A DNA stretch of 64,000 nucleotides from DAOTVY01 sp041082245 (GTDB lineage: Bacteria > Chloroflexota > Chloroflexia > DTKN01), in contig JBDOIE010000033.1 in the NCBI GenBank assembly GCA_041082245.1, positions 3,185-67,184 on the forward strand, given 5' to 3'. Both the position numbers and the translations under genes were made by a program. The notes beneath the pieces are model-generated. The model was given only the letters and a program-made list of their open reading frames with translations. It searched no databases and was not told the origin of the DNA. Positions 9,521 to 19,076 of the stretch are shown here, piece by piece. The number at the start of each line of letters is the position of its first letter. Position 1 is the first letter of the stretch.

Positions 9521-9852
9521 ACGGGCGGCACTTCCTCAGGGCACCTGCCGCCGAGGCTGAGGGTGCCCCCAGGTCCGATCTCACTTCCCCGGCACCCCGG
9601 TTACCCTCTTGGGTGCGCGCCACTCTTGTGGGGACCAGGCAGCCTGGACCTGGCGCTTTCCGGGTGTGAGGCAGGGCTTCCCAATCCTTTTTCACCTTCT
9701 TGCCTTGAAAGCCCGAGTAGGGCAACTCCGGAGGAGTTGCCCTACACCTCTTGTTCCTCTCGAACGCCGATTCCAAACACAGACGAACGACCGGAGGCGC
9801 CCTCCCGTTGGAAATCACCTATAGAAATGGCGCGCCCCTTGAGACGCGCGTT
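9521..9852. other. Intergenic region with one palindrome
   Basis: No gene is seen between the minus-strand promoter and the nitroreductase promoter. The only structure found is the palindrome at 9717-9745. Confidence 0.55.
9717..9745. repeat. Perfect 13-bp palindrome, REP-like
   Basis: GTAGGGCAACTCC, a GGA loop, then GGAGTTGCCCTAC form a perfect hairpin. Such palindromes resemble REP-type intergenic elements. No second copy was noticed in this window. Confidence 0.55.
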
Positions 9853-9881
9853 TTGTCGCACCGACTCGGCTGTGCTATACT
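9853..9881 (+). promoter_or_regulatory. Promoter of nitroreductase gene
   Basis: TTGTCG and TATACT are separated by exactly 17 nt. The -10 ends about 52 nt before the ATG at 9934. Confidence 0.7.
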
Positions 9882-9933
9882 GCATTTGCACAGCAACGGA
9901 TACGAACCGCTTCCAGACTTCGGGGAGGCAACG

Positions 9934-10428
9934 ATGACCGAATGGATCCGACGGCGACGCAGCATCCGCAAGTATACCGGAGAGCCGCTTACGGAAGCAC
10001 AGATCCGTGAGCTCCTGGAAGCCGCGATGGCTGCGCCCTCCGCCTCGAACCGGCAGCCCTGGGAATTCATCGTCGTCCGGGGACGCGAGCAGCGGGAGCG
10101 CCTGGCCGCGACGCACTCCTGGAGCCGGATGTGCGCCGAGGCCGACACGGTCTTTGTCGTGTGCGGGCACGAGGAACGCTCGCGCCACTGGGTAGAGGAT
10201 TGCAGCGCGGCGACCGAGAACCTGCTCCTGGCCGCGACCGCGCTAGGACTGGGCGCGGTCTGGGTCGCCGTGTACCCCGATGGACAGGCAGAAAAGCACG
10301 TCCGTGACCTGCTCGGTATCCCCTCGGGCGTGCGGGTCCTTTGCCTGGTGCCGGTAGGCCATCCCGCAGAGGAAAAGCCGCCTCACACCAAGTACGATCC
10401 GGCACGCGTCCACTACGAGCGCTGGTAA
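9934..10428 (+). CDS. Nitroreductase family protein
   Basis: This is a flavoprotein of 164 residues. It begins with the FMN-binding signature RRRSIRKYTGEPLTEAQI and continues with AAMAAPSASNRQPWEF, the classic nitroreductase substrate and FMN region. The late GIPSGVRVLCLVPVGHP is the usual closing motif. The length fits the short family branch. The ATG at 9934 follows GGGGAGG by a normal distance. It is monocistronic, with its own promoter. The enzymes reduce nitro or quinone compounds using NAD(P)H; the specific substrate cannot be told. Confidence 0.9.
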   Translation: MTEWIRRRRSIRKYTGEPLTEAQIRELLEAAMAAPSASNRQPWEFIVVRGREQRERLAATHSWSRMCAEADTVFVVCGHEERSRHWVEDCSAATENLLLAATALGLGAVWVAVYPDGQAEKHVRDLLGIPSGVRVLCLVPVGHPAEEKPPHTKYDPARVHYERW

Positions 10429-10600
10429 CCGGCTGCCTGTGCGGTGTATGCCGGCGCGGCGGGTTGAGGCCGCGGCTCTGCCTGGTTATCCCCTCGGATC
10501 CGAAGAGGCGGCTGAACATACCGGCCCGTGACGCGGCGCATTCGAAGCCTGCTTCGGCGGGCCCGGGTGCTATCCCCTGGCGAACTCCATCGAGCATCGC

Positions 10601-10628
10601 TTGACCCCTCGCCCTGCTGTGGTATCAT
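10601..10628 (+). promoter_or_regulatory. Promoter of glycosyltransferase pair
   Basis: TTGACC and TATCAT are separated by 16 nt, with a TGG extension before the -10. The ATG at 10653 is 25 nt downstream of the -10. Confidence 0.7.
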
Positions 10629-10652
10629 CGGGACCAAGGAGGGTACGGCACG

Positions 10653-11927
10653 ATGCGTATCGCCATGCTGAGCGTCCATACCTGTCCCCTGGCTACCCTG
10701 GGTGGCAAGGACACCGGGGGAATGAACGTCTACGTCCGGGAACTGGCGCGCGAATTGGGCCGTCGGGGGATCGCGGTGGACGTCTTTTCCCGATCGCAGG
10801 ATCCCTTTGTGCCACGGGTGCGATGGTTCGGGGAAAACGCCCGCGTGGTGCACATCCCGGCCGGCCCCGAAGCGCCTCTGGACAAGAACGACCTCTGGCG
10901 CTATACGGATGCGTTCGTCGCCGGCGTCCGCGGCTTCGTCGAGCGCGAAGGCGTACGGTACGACATCCTGCACAGCCACTACTGGCTGTCGGCACTCGTG
11001 GCGCTCGGACTCCGGGACGGCGGCTGGGATGCCCCCATCGTCCATATGTTCCACACCCTGGCTGCCGCGAAGGAGGCCGCCGGCCACCCGGAGGACCGCA
11101 GGCGCCTGGAAGCAGAACGCGAGATCGCGCGCGCGGTCGATGCGGTCGTCGCCGCGACCCCGGTGGACCGGGAGCAGATCGTCACCTATTACCACGCCCC
11201 GCTCGAGCGCATCCACGTGATCCCCCCCGGAGTCAACCTGGAACGCTTCCGTCCCATTCCCGTGCTGGAAGCGCGCGCTCACGTCGGCTCGCCGTGCCAG
11301 CCGTGCGAGGAAGCCCATATGCTCCTCTACGTGGGCCGTATGGACCCGCTGAAAGGAGTGGACGACCTCCTGCGCGCCCTCCCGTACGTCGTGCGGGACC
11401 TGCCGGACGACTGGCCCTGTCGGATCTGCCTGGCCCTGATCGGTGGGGACGCGGAAAGCAGCGATGAGGCGCTCCGGCAGGAGATGGCGCGCCTCGAGCA
11501 GCTGAAGGAGGCGCTCGGTCTGGCCGATTTCGCGATCTTCCTCGGGCGGCGCGATCAGGACGAGCTCCCCTATTACTATTCCGCGGCGGATGTCTGCATC
11601 GTGCCTTCGCACTACGAATCGTTCGGCATGGTGGCGCTCGAATCGCTGGCCTGCGGGACGCCCGTGGTGGCCTCCCGGGTGGGCGGCCTGACAACGATCA
11701 TCGAGGACGGGGTCAACGGGTTCCTTGTCCCGCAGGGCGACCCCGTGGCCATGGCCTACCGGATCCTGCAGCTGGTCGAGGATTGCCAGCTGCGGCGGCA
11801 GATGGGGCTGTACGGCCTCGAAACGGCACAGGCATATGCATGGCCCCGGATCGCTGACCGTATCCTGGCGCTCTACACGGCGCTTTCCGGGGCTGCGACA
11901 GGTGCGGGTGCACGGTCCACACCGTAA
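10653..11927 (+). CDS. Family 4-type glycosyltransferase, MshA/sucrose-phosphate synthase-like
   Basis: This is a retaining GT-B glycosyltransferase of 424 residues. The N-terminus reads MRIAMLSVHTCPLATLGG followed by DTGGMNVYVREL, the acceptor-side motif shared by MshA and sucrose synthases. The first domain has the HSHYWLS motif. The C-terminal domain has VGRMDPLKGVDDLL and the donor-binding EX7E region PSHYESFGMVALESLACGTPVV. It is followed by a second glycosyltransferase 22 nt later. The acceptor (inositol phosphate, fructose phosphate or other) is not determined by the sequence. Confidence 0.88.
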   Translation: MRIAMLSVHTCPLATLGGKDTGGMNVYVRELARELGRRGIAVDVFSRSQDPFVPRVRWFGENARVVHIPAGPEAPLDKNDLWRYTDAFVAGVRGFVEREGVRYDILHSHYWLSALVALGLRDGGWDAPIVHMFHTLAAAKEAAGHPEDRRRLEAEREIARAVDAVVAATPVDREQIVTYYHAPLERIHVIPPGVNLERFRPIPVLEARAHVGSPCQPCEEAHMLLYVGRMDPLKGVDDLLRALPYVVRDLPDDWPCRICLALIGGDAESSDEALRQEMARLEQLKEALGLADFAIFLGRRDQDELPYYYSAADVCIVPSHYESFGMVALESLACGTPVVASRVGGLTTIIEDGVNGFLVPQGDPVAMAYRILQLVEDCQLRRQMGLYGLETAQAYAWPRIADRILALYTALSGAATGAGARSTP

Positions 11928-11949
11928 GGTACGCCCCGCCGGAGGGGAT

Positions 11950-13206
11950 ATGCGTGTCGCGATGCTCGCGCGGGCAGTTTACCCACTCCACGGCTACGGA
12001 GGGGTCGAGCGCCACGTGTACCACCTGAGCACGCACCTGGCGCGTCTGGGGGTCGAGGTCCACCTCTGGGTGCAGGAGATGCCCGGAGGACGATCGGGCT
12101 CCCTGGGCCCAGGGGTTTTCCTTCACACGGCGCGCTACGACCGCACTTCCCCCTGGCTGCGCCCGAATTCGATCGCGGGGCGCCAGATCAACTATCCCCT
12201 CTACTCCTGGAAGATCGGGCAACAGGCGGCGCGTCTGGTGCGCACGGGGCAGGCGGACCTGGTACACGCTCAAGGGCTGGCAGCCTTCGGCTACGGGTGG
12301 CTGCGCGCCCATGATCCTTCCCTGCGGCACGCAGCCCCGATGATCATGAACCCGCACGGTATGGAAGAGTACAAGGCGCCCTCATGGACCAAACGCCTGG
12401 CCTATCTTCCCTTCCGAGCCTGCTACTCCTACGGCGCCCGGTGCGCAGACCGGGTGATCGCGACCGACGCCTGTACCCGCGATGAGGTCCCGCGCTACCT
12501 CGGTGTGGACCCGGGCCGGGTCGTCGTGTTGCCCAGCGCGATCGACGCTGCGGAATGCCTGGCGCCGCTCGATCCCGCCGTGCAGCGCGCGTTGCGGGAG
12601 CGTCTGGGCCTCGAGGAGGCGCCCCTCGTGCTCCTGAGCGTCAGCCGGCTGGAGCGCAACAAGGGCTTTCACCTGCTCGCGGAGGCGCTCGCCGGGGTGA
12701 AGGACGAGTTGCCCGTCGGGTGGCGCTGGGTCATCGTAGGGGAAGGGAAAGAGCGGCCGGCGCTGGAGGCACAGGTGGGCCGCCTGGGACTCGGCACAGC
12801 CGTCTGCCTTGCCGGTCGGCTGGACGACCGCGAATTGCACAACCTCTACGAGGTTGCCGACCTGCTGATCCACCCCACGCTCTACGAAGGGAGTTCGCTG
12901 GTGGTGCTCGAAGGGATGATCCACCGCCGGCCGGTGCTCGCTACGACAGCCGGGGGCATCCCCGACAAGGTGTTCGACGGCCGGAACGGCCGGCTCGTCC
13001 CGCCGGGGGATGTCGCCGCGCTGCGCGCAGGGCTCCTCTGGTTGCTCGAACGCCGCTCCCGCTGGCCGGAGATGGGAGCGGAGGGCGAGCGGATCGTCCG
13101 CGAGCGTTTCGATTGGCCAGTGGTCGCGCGGGCAACGGTCGAGGTGTACCGGGAGATGCTGGAAGAATCCGGGCGGCCCGCCCCGGGGCCGGTGCCGCAC
13201 AGCTAG
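11950..13206 (+). CDS. Family 4 glycosyltransferase
   Basis: This is a GT-B enzyme of 418 residues. It opens MRVAMLARAVYPLHGYGGVE, where GGVE is the usual acceptor-loop motif. It carries SVSRLERNKGFHLLAEAL in the donor domain and the EX7E motif in HPTLYEGSSLVVLEGM. The ATG at 11950 follows GGAGGGG and coincides with the start of the conserved domain; the open frame upstream overlaps the previous gene and is shadow. It is co-transcribed with the preceding glycosyltransferase and probably acts in the same polysaccharide or glycolipid pathway. Confidence 0.88.
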   Translation: MRVAMLARAVYPLHGYGGVERHVYHLSTHLARLGVEVHLWVQEMPGGRSGSLGPGVFLHTARYDRTSPWLRPNSIAGRQINYPLYSWKIGQQAARLVRTGQADLVHAQGLAAFGYGWLRAHDPSLRHAAPMIMNPHGMEEYKAPSWTKRLAYLPFRACYSYGARCADRVIATDACTRDEVPRYLGVDPGRVVVLPSAIDAAECLAPLDPAVQRALRERLGLEEAPLVLLSVSRLERNKGFHLLAEALAGVKDELPVGWRWVIVGEGKERPALEAQVGRLGLGTAVCLAGRLDDRELHNLYEVADLLIHPTLYEGSSLVVLEGMIHRRPVLATTAGGIPDKVFDGRNGRLVPPGDVAALRAGLLWLLERRSRWPEMGAEGERIVRERFDWPVVARATVEVYREMLEESGRPAPGPVPHS

Positions 13207-13238
13207 CGTGCGGACCTGGGCCCGGCCGGCCCTATGCC

Positions 13239-13248
13239 GTGGTATAAT
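13239..13248 (+). promoter_or_regulatory. Extended -10 promoter before tilS
   Basis: GTGGTATAAT is a perfect -10 with a TGG extension. No good -35 is present. The tilS ATG is 78 nt downstream. Confidence 0.5.
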
Positions 13249-13325
13249 TTCCCTCAGGAAGCAGCCGGTCTCCAGATGCACCACAGCCGTTTGGGAATGC
13301 CGATCGCGCGCCCGAAGGTCGTCCG

Positions 13326-14780
13326 ATGGCCCGACAGAACGAGGAAGCGATTGCTTCCACTGTGCTTTCCGCCATCGTTGAGCAGCGCCTCTGGACACCC
13401 GGCGAGCGGGTGGTGGTCGCCGTCTCGGGCGGATGCGACTCGCTCTGCCTCCTGCATCTGCTACAGGCCCTGCAGCCGCAACACGGTGGCCTGCTGCACG
13501 TCGCCCACCTCGACCACCGGTTGCGTCCGGAATCGCGGACAGAGGCAATGTACGTCGCTGAAACGGCCCGGCGGTGGGGCCTTCCCGCCACAGTCGAAAG
13601 CGAGGATGTGCGGGCGCTCATCGCTCGGGAGGGGCTTTCCCCGGAAGACGCGGCGCGGCGCGCGCGCTACCGTTTTCTGCTCCGCGTCGCGGCGAACGTC
13701 GGGGCCTCGGCGGTCGCTCTGGGACACACCCGCGACGACCAGGTGGAGACCGTGCTAATGCACCTACTGCGCGGGGCCGGCCTTTCCGGCCTGCGCGGGA
13801 TGCGCTTGAGCGTTCCGCCTGCTCCCTGGATGGTCGAAGGACTCTCCCTATCGCACCCCATCCGGCTGGTGCGCCCTCTGCTGGAGGTTTCGCGGACCGA
13901 GACCCACGCTTACTGCGTGGCGCACGGCCTTTCCCCGGTCCACGACGCCTGGAACGAGGACGAACGTTTCCTGCGCGTGCGCCTGCGTCGGCAGGTGTTG
14001 CCGGTACTGCGTACCCTGAACCCGCACCTGGATGAAGCGCTCCTCCGGCTTGCCCGGCTCGCCGCGTGGCTGGAAAGCGATCTGGAGGCGATGCTCGACG
14101 CGCGCTGGTGCGAACTGGCCCAAGAAGCGTCGGGCTGCATTCGCCTCAGGCTGAAACCTTACCGCGATCTCCCCTGGACACTGCGACTGGAAGCCGTCCG
14201 GCGGGCTGTGGAACGCCTTCGGGGGCATCTGGAGGGTGTAGGGTGGGACGCGACCGTCGCGGCCGCGCGCCTCGACGAGGCGGGCGTGGGGAGCGAAGTT
14301 GCGCTCGTGGAGGGGATCGTCGCGCGGCGGGAGTACGAGGCGCTGGCTGTGGGGGACAGGGGCGCGCTCGAGGTTGCGCCCTGGCCCGATCTGGGTCCTC
14401 ACCCGGTTCCGCTGGCGATCCCTGGCCGCACCCTGCTCCCCGAGGGACACAGCCTGATCGCGACACTGCACGGCCCGGAGGAGCTCCCGTCCTGGGAAGA
14501 CGTGCAGCCACGGGAGGCCTGGCTGGACGCAGACGCTTGTGGGAACCGGCTCTGGTTGCGTCCGCCTCAACCAGGAGATCGCTTCCGGCCGCTCGGCCTC
14601 GGAGGGACGAAAAAACTGCACGACTGGATGACCGATCAGAAGATCCCGCGTGCGGCGCGCCGTCGGGTTCCCCTGGTGGTTTCCCCAAGAGGGATCGTCT
14701 GGGTCGTGGGGCACCGCATCGACGAGCGGTTCGCGGTCCGGCCGACTTCTTCCCGACTCCTTCGCCTCCGCTGGGAGTGA
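13326..14780 (+). CDS. tilS: tRNA(Ile)-lysidine synthase
   Basis: This enzyme modifies C34 of the CAU-anticodon isoleucine tRNA to lysidine using ATP and lysine, so that AUA codons are read correctly. The N-terminal PP-loop is VVAVSGGCDSLCLLHLL near residue 35. The family motifs HLDHRLRPESR and ALGHTRDDQVETVLMHLLRG follow. The C-terminal region, with LWLRPPQPGDRFRPLG and KKLHDWMTDQKIPRAARRRVPLV, is the TilS substrate-binding domain. The length of 484 residues is normal. It stands alone with its own -10 upstream and clpB about 120 bp downstream. Confidence 0.95.
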   Translation: MARQNEEAIASTVLSAIVEQRLWTPGERVVVAVSGGCDSLCLLHLLQALQPQHGGLLHVAHLDHRLRPESRTEAMYVAETARRWGLPATVESEDVRALIAREGLSPEDAARRARYRFLLRVAANVGASAVALGHTRDDQVETVLMHLLRGAGLSGLRGMRLSVPPAPWMVEGLSLSHPIRLVRPLLEVSRTETHAYCVAHGLSPVHDAWNEDERFLRVRLRRQVLPVLRTLNPHLDEALLRLARLAAWLESDLEAMLDARWCELAQEASGCIRLRLKPYRDLPWTLRLEAVRRAVERLRGHLEGVGWDATVAAARLDEAGVGSEVALVEGIVARREYEALAVGDRGALEVAPWPDLGPHPVPLAIPGRTLLPEGHSLIATLHGPEELPSWEDVQPREAWLDADACGNRLWLRPPQPGDRFRPLGLGGTKKLHDWMTDQKIPRAARRRVPLVVSPRGIVWVVGHRIDERFAVRPTSSRLLRLRWE

Positions 14781-14900
14781 CGCTTCAATGCTGCTATAAC
14801 GCTCCTCCAACGTTCCTCTTATGCCCTGCGCTTATGGTAACGCGCGGAAAACCACCGCGAGCGCCGGCGAGCGCTCGCGATGGCATAGGAGGAACGACAG

Positions 14901-17480
14901 ATGGACCTGAACCGGTTTACCGAAAAAGCCGCCCAGGCGGTTCTGGATGCCCAGCGCGAAGCACAGGAGCGCCACCATAGCCAGATCGAACCGCTCCACC
15001 TGCTGGCTGCGCTGCTCGCACAATCGGACGGGGTGGTGCCGCAGATCGTGCAAAAGATCGGCGTACACCCCGGACAGCTGCTGGCCGCGGTGCAGGACGA
15101 GCTGGACCGTCTGCCGCAGGCCTACGGTGCGACCCAGGTCTACCTGGCGCCTCAGATGCAGCAGGTCGCCCAGGCTGCGGAAGAGGAAGCCCGCCGGATG
15201 CGGGACGAATACGTCTCCACCGAGCATCTGCTGCTTGCGCTGGCGGACGAGCGGGTGCGGGGGCCGGCCGCGGAGATTCTCCGTCGCTTCGGCATCCGCC
15301 GGGATGCCATCTTGCAGGCGCTGACCTCCATCCGCGGCCGACAGCGCGTGACCAGCCCGACGCCCGAAACCACCTACCAGGCGCTGGAACGCTACGGCCG
15401 GGACATCACCCGGCTGGCGCGCGAGAACAAGCTGGACCCGGTGATCGGCCGGGACGATGAGATCCGCCGGGTCATCCAGGTGCTCTCCCGGCGCACGAAG
15501 AACAACCCGGTGCTGATCGGCGAGCCGGGTGTGGGCAAGACGGCCATCGTCGAGGGGCTGGCGCAGCGGATCGTGCGCGGGGATGTGCCTGAGGGGCTGA
15601 AGGACAAGCGACTGGTACAGCTCGACCTGGGGGCGATGATCGCCGGTGCGAAGTATCGGGGCGAGTTCGAGGAACGGCTGAAGGCGGTGCTCAAGGAGGT
15701 CACCGAAAGCGAAGGGCAGGTGATCCTGTTCATCGACGAACTGCACACCGTGGTAGGCGCCGGCGCCGCCGAGGGCGCGATGGATGCTTCGAACATGCTC
15801 AAGCCGATGCTCGCCCGCGGGGAACTGCACTGTATCGGAGCGACCACGCTGGACGAGTACCGGAAGCACATCGAGAAGGATGCGGCCCTGGAGCGACGCT
15901 TCCAGCCGATCTATGTCGGCGAGCCGACGGTGGAGGACACGATCTCCATCCTGCGTGGCCTGAAGGAGCGGTACGAGGTGCACCATGGCGTACGCATCAA
16001 GGATGCGGCGCTCGTGGCGGCCGCTGTCCTGGCCCATCGCTACATCAGCGACCGCTTCCTTCCGGACAAGGCGATCGACCTGATCGATGAGGCAGCTTCC
16101 CGCCTGCGCATCGAGATCGACTCGATGCCGGCAGAGCTGGACGAGATCGAACGGCGCATCATGCAGCTCGAGATCGAGCGCACGGCACTGCGTAAGGAGC
16201 AGGACCCGGCCTCGCGCGAACGGCTGGAGCGGCTGGAAAAGGAACTGGCCGACCTCGAGGAGCGGCGCAAGGGCTTGCGCGCGCGCTGGCAGCAGGAGAA
16301 AGAAGCCATCCAGGCGCTGCGTCAGACCAAGGCCCGAATCGACGAGGTGCGCGGCGAGATCGAGCGCGCGCAGCGGGAACTGGACTATAACCGCGCGGCG
16401 CAGCTCCAGTACGGCACGCTGGTCGAGCTCGAAAAACAGCTGCGGGAGCAGGAGGCACGTCTGGCCGAACTGCAGCGGGACGGCGCGCTGTTGAAGGAAG
16501 AAGTCGACGAGGAAGATGTTGCGGAAGTTGTGGCCAAGTGGACGGGCATCCCGGTAAGCCGCCTCCTGGAAGGAGAGCTACAGAAGCTCCTCCACATGGA
16601 AGAACGGCTGAAGACACGTGTGGTGGGACAGGATCAGGCGATTGCGGCGGTGGCCAACGCCGTGCGGCGGGCACGCGCCGGCCTGCAGGATCCCAATCGG
16701 CCCCTCGGCTCTTTCCTCTTCCTCGGGCCGACGGGGGTAGGTAAGACGGAGCTCGCCCGCGCGCTGGCGGAATTCCTGTTCGACAACGAGGCGGCGATGG
16801 TGCGTATCGACATGAGCGAGTATCAGGAAAAGCACACCGTCTCCCGCCTGATCGGCGCCCCGCCCGGTTACGTGGGTTATGAGGAAGGCGGCCAGCTGAC
16901 CGAAGCGGTGCGGCGACGGCCTTACAGCGTCGTGCTCTTTGACGAGGTCGAGAAGGCACACCCTGAGGTCTTTAACGTGCTGCTTCAGGTGCTGGACGAT
17001 GGACGCTTGACCGACGGGCAGGGCCGTACAGTCGATTTCAAGAACACGGTGATCATCATGACCTCGAACGTCGGCAGCACTTACCTCCAGGACCTGCGGA
17101 AGGGACAGGAGGCGGAAGTCCGCCGGCGGGTGACCGAGGCACTGCGGGCGCAGTTCCGGCCCGAGTTCCTGAACCGTATCGACGAGATCGTCATCTTTAA
17201 CCCGCTTGGGCAGGAAGAGATCCTGCAGATCGTGGACATCCAGATGCGCCGCGTGCAGCAACGGCTCAAGGAGCGCCAGCTGGACCTGGTATGGACAGAA
17301 GCCGCGCGCCGCCATCTGGCCGAGGTGGGGTTCGACCCTGCCTACGGAGCCCGTCCCCTCAAGCGGGCGATCCAGCGGGAAGTGCTCGATCCGCTGGCGT
17401 TGAAGGTGCTGGAGGGCGAATTCCGCGAGGGGGCAACGGTAACGGTCGACGCTCAGGACGGGCGTATTGTGTTCCGGTAG
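14901..17480 (+). CDS. clpB: ATP-dependent chaperone ClpB
   Basis: This hexameric disaggregase threads aggregated protein with help from DnaK. It has 859 residues, the usual length. The Clp N domain (two repeats) covers residues 1-150. The first AAA+ domain has Walker A GEPGVGKTA and Walker B ILFIDELHT. The long coiled-coil middle domain runs over about residues 400-520. The second AAA+ domain has GPTGVGKTELARALAE and VVLFDEVEKAHPEVFNVLLQ. The ATG lies after AGGAGGAACGACAG. The 120-bp upstream region shows no CIRCE element or clear promoter that I could identify. A strong terminator follows. Confidence 0.97.
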   Translation: MDLNRFTEKAAQAVLDAQREAQERHHSQIEPLHLLAALLAQSDGVVPQIVQKIGVHPGQLLAAVQDELDRLPQAYGATQVYLAPQMQQVAQAAEEEARRMRDEYVSTEHLLLALADERVRGPAAEILRRFGIRRDAILQALTSIRGRQRVTSPTPETTYQALERYGRDITRLARENKLDPVIGRDDEIRRVIQVLSRRTKNNPVLIGEPGVGKTAIVEGLAQRIVRGDVPEGLKDKRLVQLDLGAMIAGAKYRGEFEERLKAVLKEVTESEGQVILFIDELHTVVGAGAAEGAMDASNMLKPMLARGELHCIGATTLDEYRKHIEKDAALERRFQPIYVGEPTVEDTISILRGLKERYEVHHGVRIKDAALVAAAVLAHRYISDRFLPDKAIDLIDEAASRLRIEIDSMPAELDEIERRIMQLEIERTALRKEQDPASRERLERLEKELADLEERRKGLRARWQQEKEAIQALRQTKARIDEVRGEIERAQRELDYNRAAQLQYGTLVELEKQLREQEARLAELQRDGALLKEEVDEEDVAEVVAKWTGIPVSRLLEGELQKLLHMEERLKTRVVGQDQAIAAVANAVRRARAGLQDPNRPLGSFLFLGPTGVGKTELARALAEFLFDNEAAMVRIDMSEYQEKHTVSRLIGAPPGYVGYEEGGQLTEAVRRRPYSVVLFDEVEKAHPEVFNVLLQVLDDGRLTDGQGRTVDFKNTVIIMTSNVGSTYLQDLRKGQEAEVRRRVTEALRAQFRPEFLNRIDEIVIFNPLGQEEILQIVDIQMRRVQQRLKERQLDLVWTEAARRHLAEVGFDPAYGARPLKRAIQREVLDPLALKVLEGEFREGATVTVDAQDGRIVFR

Positions 17481-17494
17481 CGTTCGTGTACCGC

Positions 17495-17532
17495 GCCCTG
17501 GACCGCGGAGAAATCCGCGGCCCAGGGCTTTT
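17495..17532 (+). terminator. Rho-independent terminator of clpB
   Basis: GCCCTGG-A-CCGCGGA, a GAAA tetraloop and TCCGCGG-C-CCAGGGC form a stem with one mismatch, followed directly by TTTT. It lies 14 bp after the clpB stop. Confidence 0.85.
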
Positions 17533-18025
17533 CGGTGTTCCAGGAGAACACCAAAACGTCGGTCGATTTCCACCCCGAAGCCTCCCTGCTACCGGCGCCT
17601 TCGGCGGTCGAGAACGCCGCGCACAGGGGGCAAGGGGGGTCCTCGGCCCCGTATCGAGGCCCCAGGGTACCGGCCGGCTTCGCTGGTTGAGCGGTTCCCT
17701 GAGTAACCCGGCGAAGCCAGGCATATCGAAGGGTAGGCGCGCGCAGCGGATCGCGTATCGAAAGCCAGGAGCCGGTGGGGCCCCTTCCCTGAGCTCTACG
17801 CAGCGCGCTCGGGATCTCGATAGATCGATGTCCAACTTTTCCGGTGGAAAACAGGAAAGCCCTGCTCCGCGGCCCCGAGCCCCGGTTTCTAACAAAGACA
17901 GGCTTATGCCGGGTGTACAAGCCCGTGTCCATTAGAGGCCCGCGTACCCCCCGCCTTCGGAGGAAAGTTGCTATGCTCGGCTCGCTCCCGTGGGACAGTT
18001 CGTTGGGAACTGGAGCCCCGTGTGC
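17533..18025. other. Gene-free intergenic region
   Basis: No coding frame stands out. A small hairpin (GGTGTTC/GAACACC) follows the clpB terminator. A stretch around 17680-17740, with TTGAGCGGTTCCCTGAG and a later CATATCGAAGGG, resembles degenerate intergenic repeats seen in GC-rich genomes. No further copy was identified here. Confidence 0.4.
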
Positions 18026-18054
18026 TTGACGGGCAGTCGGCGGACGTCTATAAT
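18026..18054 (+). promoter_or_regulatory. Consensus promoter of signalling operon
   Basis: TTGACG and TATAAT are separated by exactly 17 nt. This is one of the strongest promoters in the window. Transcription would start near 18061, about 48 nt before the TTG start at 18109. Confidence 0.85.
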
Positions 18055-18108
18055 GCTCGATAGGGACGGCCGTGTACGGTTGGGCGAAATTCGTAGAAAG
18101 GGGCAGCC

Positions 18109-18981
18109 TTGGCCGGCGAGTGCATCCTGATCATCGACGATAACGCCGATGTCTGCACCCTCCTTGGGGAACGCGTCCTCCCCAGTTACGGTTACCGCAC
18201 CCTGACGGCGCGGGATGGCGCCTCGGGCCTCTGGCAGATCCGTACCCAGCGCCCGGACCTCATCCTCCTCGACCTGCGGCTTCCGGATATGACCGGCCTC
18301 GATCTCCTCCATATCCTGGCTTCCGAAGGGTACGACATCCCGGTTATCCTGGTCACGGCCTACGGGTCGGAGTTGATCGCGGCCCAGGCGTTGCGGCTCG
18401 GGGTGCGCGATTATATCATCAAACCCTTCACTCTAGACGAGATCGTGGAGAGCATCGAGCGGGCGCTGGCTGAGCAACGCCTGCGCGACGAACGGAACGT
18501 GCTGAACGAGGACCTGCGCTTCTGCACAGATGCCTTGCGGGTGCTGGGCGAGGCCGGGGTCGAATTCACAGCGTCCGCCGACGGGCCGTCGCGCCTGTGT
18601 GCTTTGCTGGACCTTGCCGTCGAAGCCACCCACGCGCGGGCGGCGCGCCTTTGGGTGCAGGCCCCCACCGGAGATGGACTGTTTCTGTGGGTGCTGCGGG
18701 AAGAAACGGAACCGCATGCGTACCTCGTGCGGCAGGCCGAGACGGTGCCCGTTCCGGTCACCCAAGCGTGGCTCTCGGGCACCCCGGAGCGGTGGAGCGA
18801 CAATAGCGACCCACCGGAAACGGGCCTGGCGGTTCCCGTGACGCTGGGTGGCCGGCCGGTGGGCATACTCGAGGTGCACCTGGGAGAAAGCACCGGCACA
18901 CGCACCGAACTCGCGCTCTTGGTCATCGGCGCTCTGGCCGGATGGCTCGGGCTTGCGCTCGAGCCACTGCTCCGCGCCTAG
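18109..18981 (+). CDS. Response regulator with C-terminal GAF-like domain
   Basis: This is a protein of 290 residues. Residues 1-125 are a REC domain with acidic pair IIDD, phosphoacceptor Asp55 in LLDLRLP, the Thr of LVTAYGS and Lys in IIKPF. A helical linker leads to a GAF-like domain at about residues 155-285. There is no DNA-binding or output enzyme domain. The start is a TTG at the beginning of the REC strand. It is the first gene after a consensus promoter and precedes the histidine-kinase-like gene by about 95 bp, so it probably belongs to the same phosphorelay. Its output is unknown. Confidence 0.82.
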   Translation: MAGECILIIDDNADVCTLLGERVLPSYGYRTLTARDGASGLWQIRTQRPDLILLDLRLPDMTGLDLLHILASEGYDIPVILVTAYGSELIAAQALRLGVRDYIIKPFTLDEIVESIERALAEQRLRDERNVLNEDLRFCTDALRVLGEAGVEFTASADGPSRLCALLDLAVEATHARAARLWVQAPTGDGLFLWVLREETEPHAYLVRQAETVPVPVTQAWLSGTPERWSDNSDPPETGLAVPVTLGGRPVGILEVHLGESTGTRTELALLVIGALAGWLGLALEPLLRA

Positions 18982-19076
18982 CGTCCTCTGGAAAGCACGC
19001 CTCTCCTGGGGCAATGGGATCGATGCTGCGTCGCTTGTGGCGAGCGGCGGCGCCGCAGGGGTGAGAGGAGCTCTGC

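Noticed and set aside
14781..14900. Heat-shock operator (CIRCE) before clpB
   Set aside because: No TTAGCACTC-N9-GAGTGCTAA element or close variant could be found.
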